A model generated the notes under the pieces. That model saw only the letters and a program-made list of their open reading frames with translations. It had not been told where the DNA came from and searched no databases. Source: Druceiella hillmani (Eukaryota > Arthropoda > Insecta > Lepidoptera > Hepialidae). Taken from it: a stretch of DNA of 64,000 bases. The stretch is taken from contig JAYKKI010000128.1 in the NCBI GenBank assembly GCA_039881145.1, positions 1,021,001 to 1,085,000 on the forward strand, given 5' to 3'. Position numbers and translations under genes: made by a program. This document shows, one piece after another, positions 60,301 to 64,000 of the stretch (position 1 is the stretch's first letter; every line of letters begins with the position of its first letter).

Positions 60301-63300
60301 CACTTTACTATATACACATGCTACTTTACATATGTGTTAATGTATCAGTCTTGTTTCTTATTATTTAACGATTACAAATTTACTCGCTTATAACAGTATA
60401 TTGCTTAAAATGTCTTAAAAGCGTTTATTAATTTGAAATATGAGTTACAATGATGGTGAAAAAAAAATTAAATATTTTATGTCTGCTAGGCGTCACATAA
60501 TAGCTTGATTATTTTATTTATTAAAACATACACAAGTATACTTTTTCCTCAAAGGTATTTTTTATGTTTACTCCTTTAACTACAAATAGAAAAGTAGTAA
60601 ATTTGTTATTAGTTCTAAACTGCATTTATATTATAATTTCAGTTATCCCACACTTTCAGTCACTTATATCTATAACTTGTTTCGTAAAATTGGTATGTAT
60701 ATCAATGGTTTGTATAGCAATGCGGAGAATGAGGTAATCCATACATAAATATCTAATCATAGTGGAAAGTAATTTGATTAAGCAAGTAGTATATAAAAAT
60801 ATGAAATAAAATTATAAGGAAAAATGAAAATACATGAAAGTTAGCAATTGTAACATTGTATTCACATATTCATCATGCATTTTAAAACAAATGGCCTGTA
60901 AAAATCGCTTAATATATTAAAAATCCCCACACGGTTAAACTAACAAGGAAGCAATAAATTACTTATCTCTCGAGTTAGGTTATTACATTTAATCCAAACA
61001 TGATCCCGTCATTAAGGTTTTCGATCCTATGGGCGTAAAGTAATAATATATTCAGTTAAATTTTAATTATGGTAACAGAGTGTGTTTAGAATTAAAGATT
61101 GCAATATTTCGGCTGTAAAAATTCATTAACTTGTAAATAAAAACTAAAACTGTAATGTTATATTTGTTTTAAGTGGGTATTATTTAATAAGTTACTGGTG
61201 ATAGTTAAATTGGAAATTGCACATTTGGCACACGCGGGAATTGTAACGTGAGGTTTTATTACGGTCAACTCTAATTATAACCTAGTTTGACGAGGTTATT
61301 GCAACCATCCATATGGTAAATGGCCGACTGTCACCTCTTTTTTGACACAAATAAAACTAATTACTTGTTTTGATAAACATAATTTTTAACTTTTACTTCA
61401 AATATAGTTTTTGGTTAATATTTTGTGGTTTGAAATTGAATATAAAAGTTAAAAAAATATTATTCTCTTGCAAACTCTGCATATGAAAAAAACGCATTTA
61501 AATGTTGTGATGAGATAAAATATACAATGATCTCTCCGGCAGCGTAAATAAAACAGTAGTAAAACAAACTGGTAAACATATTTTTATCTTTTTTTTACAT
61601 TGGTCGTCCAAAAAGCACATCCTCGGCTGACGTGTATCCCGCTTTAATCTAGGCTTTTTATTACAGATGTTTTTTTAATTTATTTGTTTCGTGGTATAAA
61701 ATTTACATGCCTAATATTTTGGGGTTATTCGAATAAATTTACAAACAAAATTTTATTATTTTTAGGTCAACATTTTTGACACATTTAATACATAACTAAA
61801 AAATTCACTTTTTGTTTATTAAGTTACATAAAATTAAATCCATAAATAATTTTATTACATACATATTTTCTATTAAGCAAGAATGTTTCGTTTGCTTCAA
61901 ATGGATACACCATTTCAAGTAAAAAAATATATCAAATGTTAAATATAGAAAAGTAAGCAATGAATAATACGAAGTACAATAAGCGAAGGACGCAAATGTA
62001 ATTTATATCCTATACGGATTTCAGGAATTGTTGATATAATGAACAGTACACGATATAATCGAAATCCTTTCAGTCACACACAAAGAAAAAAAAACAGTAG
62101 GTTTAATTTGGCTTTGAATCGACGATTAGCTGAACAGACAAAGACTACATATATTTCGTGATGATGGTTGGGATTGAAAAGGCATGAAAAGATAAGAAGC
62201 ACAGAAATCGGCTTTTGCATTTATAATATTTAAAAGCATGTAGTAATTTCACACAATAAAGTAATTTCAAAATCATTTTACGTAGTTTTGCTAAAGCTTC
62301 TACTGTTATTGACAATATATAACATCTAATTTTATTTAATATTAAAAGCTTACTATTTTAAAACATTTAAGTCGGAACGCAAAGAGATTCAAGTCAACCG
62401 AAATTCAAATTAATTAAAAAGTAAAATTTAGAAATCGTCTAAGAACACGATGAATTCTTTTGAACCACTATTTATGTCAATTTTTTAGGAGTCTTTTGGT
62501 TTGGTAGCGCAGGCATTTCCCTTCTGGAGCAAGTCTAAATGATGCAGTTTCTACCAGTAGCAACAACTCAAGAGACACCAAATTATCAAGCTATTTTTAT
62601 ACATCGATTTTTGTCCCGTCATTGAGCATTCGTGTTAAATAATTTAGATGATAGGTCAGCTTTTCTGCACTCTAAATTATTATTGCATTTTGGTTGACAT
62701 CACAAAAGAAAAATGTTTGTCACCATTTGATATTTGTTTTCATAGAAAATATAGAAATTTATACGATGCCTAAAAACTTGATTCAAATATTTTAAGCATC
62801 TGATAAAAATGCAAACATGACTTTATATCTACGACAGGTTGCGTTACGAAATTATAAATGATTAATGGTTAACGTATTTTGTTTCTCTAAATGTGCAATT
62901 CTACCAACTTTGGACAATTATTGAGAAATTAAATTATTTACTGACCATATATGAACAAAGTACTTTTGTGTATTTTACTACACTCCTGAAGTAGAAAGTA
63001 TATTTACCTGAAATAAAATAGAATATTTTCTTTTAAAGACAACAACCCTATGAAGAGAGGAGGTACCCAATAAACAAATTATATAATTTGAGTGGTGATC
63101 GCACACTGAACAGTTCAAGAAAAGAAAAAAATCTATTAAACTTACGATGATTATATATTTAAACTATTCTAGTCTCTTTTAAAAGTAGCTTGACAGGGTA
63201 TCGCCGCTGGATGTCGAAACAGAAAAACGTGCACGCAATTTGAATTGAACTCGTGGAGTTTATTACTAAACGCGAACCATAAACAAGGTCGCGTTAGAAT

Positions 63301-64000
63301 TTTTGTTTAAAGAAGCATTTATATATCTCATAGGCTTAAAATTGTGGAAAGAGTGAGATTGTGAGAAACATGTGAATGAGTGTAACATATGCACAGATTT
63401 TATGAATTTATAAAAGTACCTTGTTCTCAAAACTCAACAGACGTTTCGACATACAGACAAATGTCAATAATACGGCTCTATCAAAATAGGTAATCAATGA
63501 CATTATAAAGACAATAAAAATACTATGAATTATTTCGGCTCGCGACCAGATATGCGCAGATACTAAAAACGTACGGCGCTGTCAAAGTACTTTTCACATT
63601 TCACCTCTTCATTTCGCCAATATAGGCCTGGACAGAAAATTTCGTTATGCGATTTAAAATCCACCTAGCGCCATCTTTTAAGATTAATACGCACACTATA
63701 CATTTATTTAATTACTATGCATCCAGGAGGATTCTTAATTTTTTCCATAAAAATACTTCATATGGTGCCATCTGCCAGACTTATATAACTTGCATAATTA
63801 TTTTTTCAATGCTGCAGAATCTCTATACATAATTAAATTGTGAACTTTTGTTTATGGCAATTGAAAATATTTGCATAAAAACTACTGGAGGCTATGTAGG
63901 ATGAGTGATATAATGCATTAAGGTTACTTATGAAAATTTTGTCTGTTTATACATTTGTGAGACACATTTATGTCACGTATACACTATTAACTCAATTAGG
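60301..64000. other. A+T-rich DNA, little structure
   Basis: Less A+T-rich pieces lie at 61225-61335, 63185-63295 (TATCGCCGCTGGATGTCGAAAC) and 63535-63680. The last has GGCGCTGTCAAAGTACTTTTC and CTAGCGCCATCTTTT, phrases that recall dispersed insect repeats. No copy elsewhere in the window and no supported frame, including the 61-codon frame at 63647-63832. Confidence 0.35.

Overview
This window is A+T-rich, intron- or intergenic-type DNA from a eukaryote, most likely an insect. The evidence is long (TA)n and (TG)n microsatellites, decayed non-LTR retrotransposons (three reverse-transcriptase relics), several interspersed repeat families each present as diverged copies, and no bacterial gene organisation. 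Two families have ends that I recall from insect genomes, especially Lepidoptera. One carries inverted ends reading AGGGTTCC...TCAAAAGG plus a run of GACAGACGGACA type. The other starts with ACTAGCTG(T/A)CCC. The order-level assignment is only a leaning from memory and was not tested.

I found no host protein-coding gene that I can support. Nearly all open reading frames are 60-105 codons, many do not start at ATG, and most fall inside microsatellites, minisatellites or repeats. The only protein homology I recognise is retrotransposon reverse transcriptase: a minus-strand fragment at 2.3-2.65 kb, a plus-strand relic at 39.9-40.87 kb with KAPG and YADD motifs, and a minus-strand Jockey-like 3' end at 59.0-60.0 kb with a FADD motif and an (AAAT)n tail.

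Layout: 0-9 kb holds microsatellites, a LINE fragment, a terminal-inverted-repeat element, a 74-bp tandem array and two unnamed repeats. 10.7-13.5 kb holds an inverted pair of one repeat. 16.8-17.5 kb is a second copy of the terminal-repeat family with a perfect 23-bp snapback inside it. 19.6-32.1 kb contains more copies of these families, a 250-bp GC-rich alternating purine/pyrimidine tract, three minisatellites or tandem duplications, and a three-copy repeat. That three-copy repeat has a core that folds like a hammerhead ribozyme. 36-41.6 kb contains a 127-138-bp minisatellite, two ACTAGCTG-ended elements in opposite orientation, and the plus-strand LINE relic flanked by an inverted duplication of its own 5' part. 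43-50 kb holds a tandem duplication and a cluster of one repeat family. 56-60 kb holds a TA/CG-alternating tract with a large hairpin, a probable tRNA-derived SINE and the Jockey-like LINE. The remaining DNA is A+T-rich and featureless to me.

The best lead is the hammerhead-like core (22783-22823, 31949-31989 and its mirror copy at 31863-31903). The second is the recurring association of older transposon copies with perfect inverted duplications (40542-40572, 39843-39956/41450-41565, 17019-17071). Repeat-family boundaries were read by eye and are approximate.
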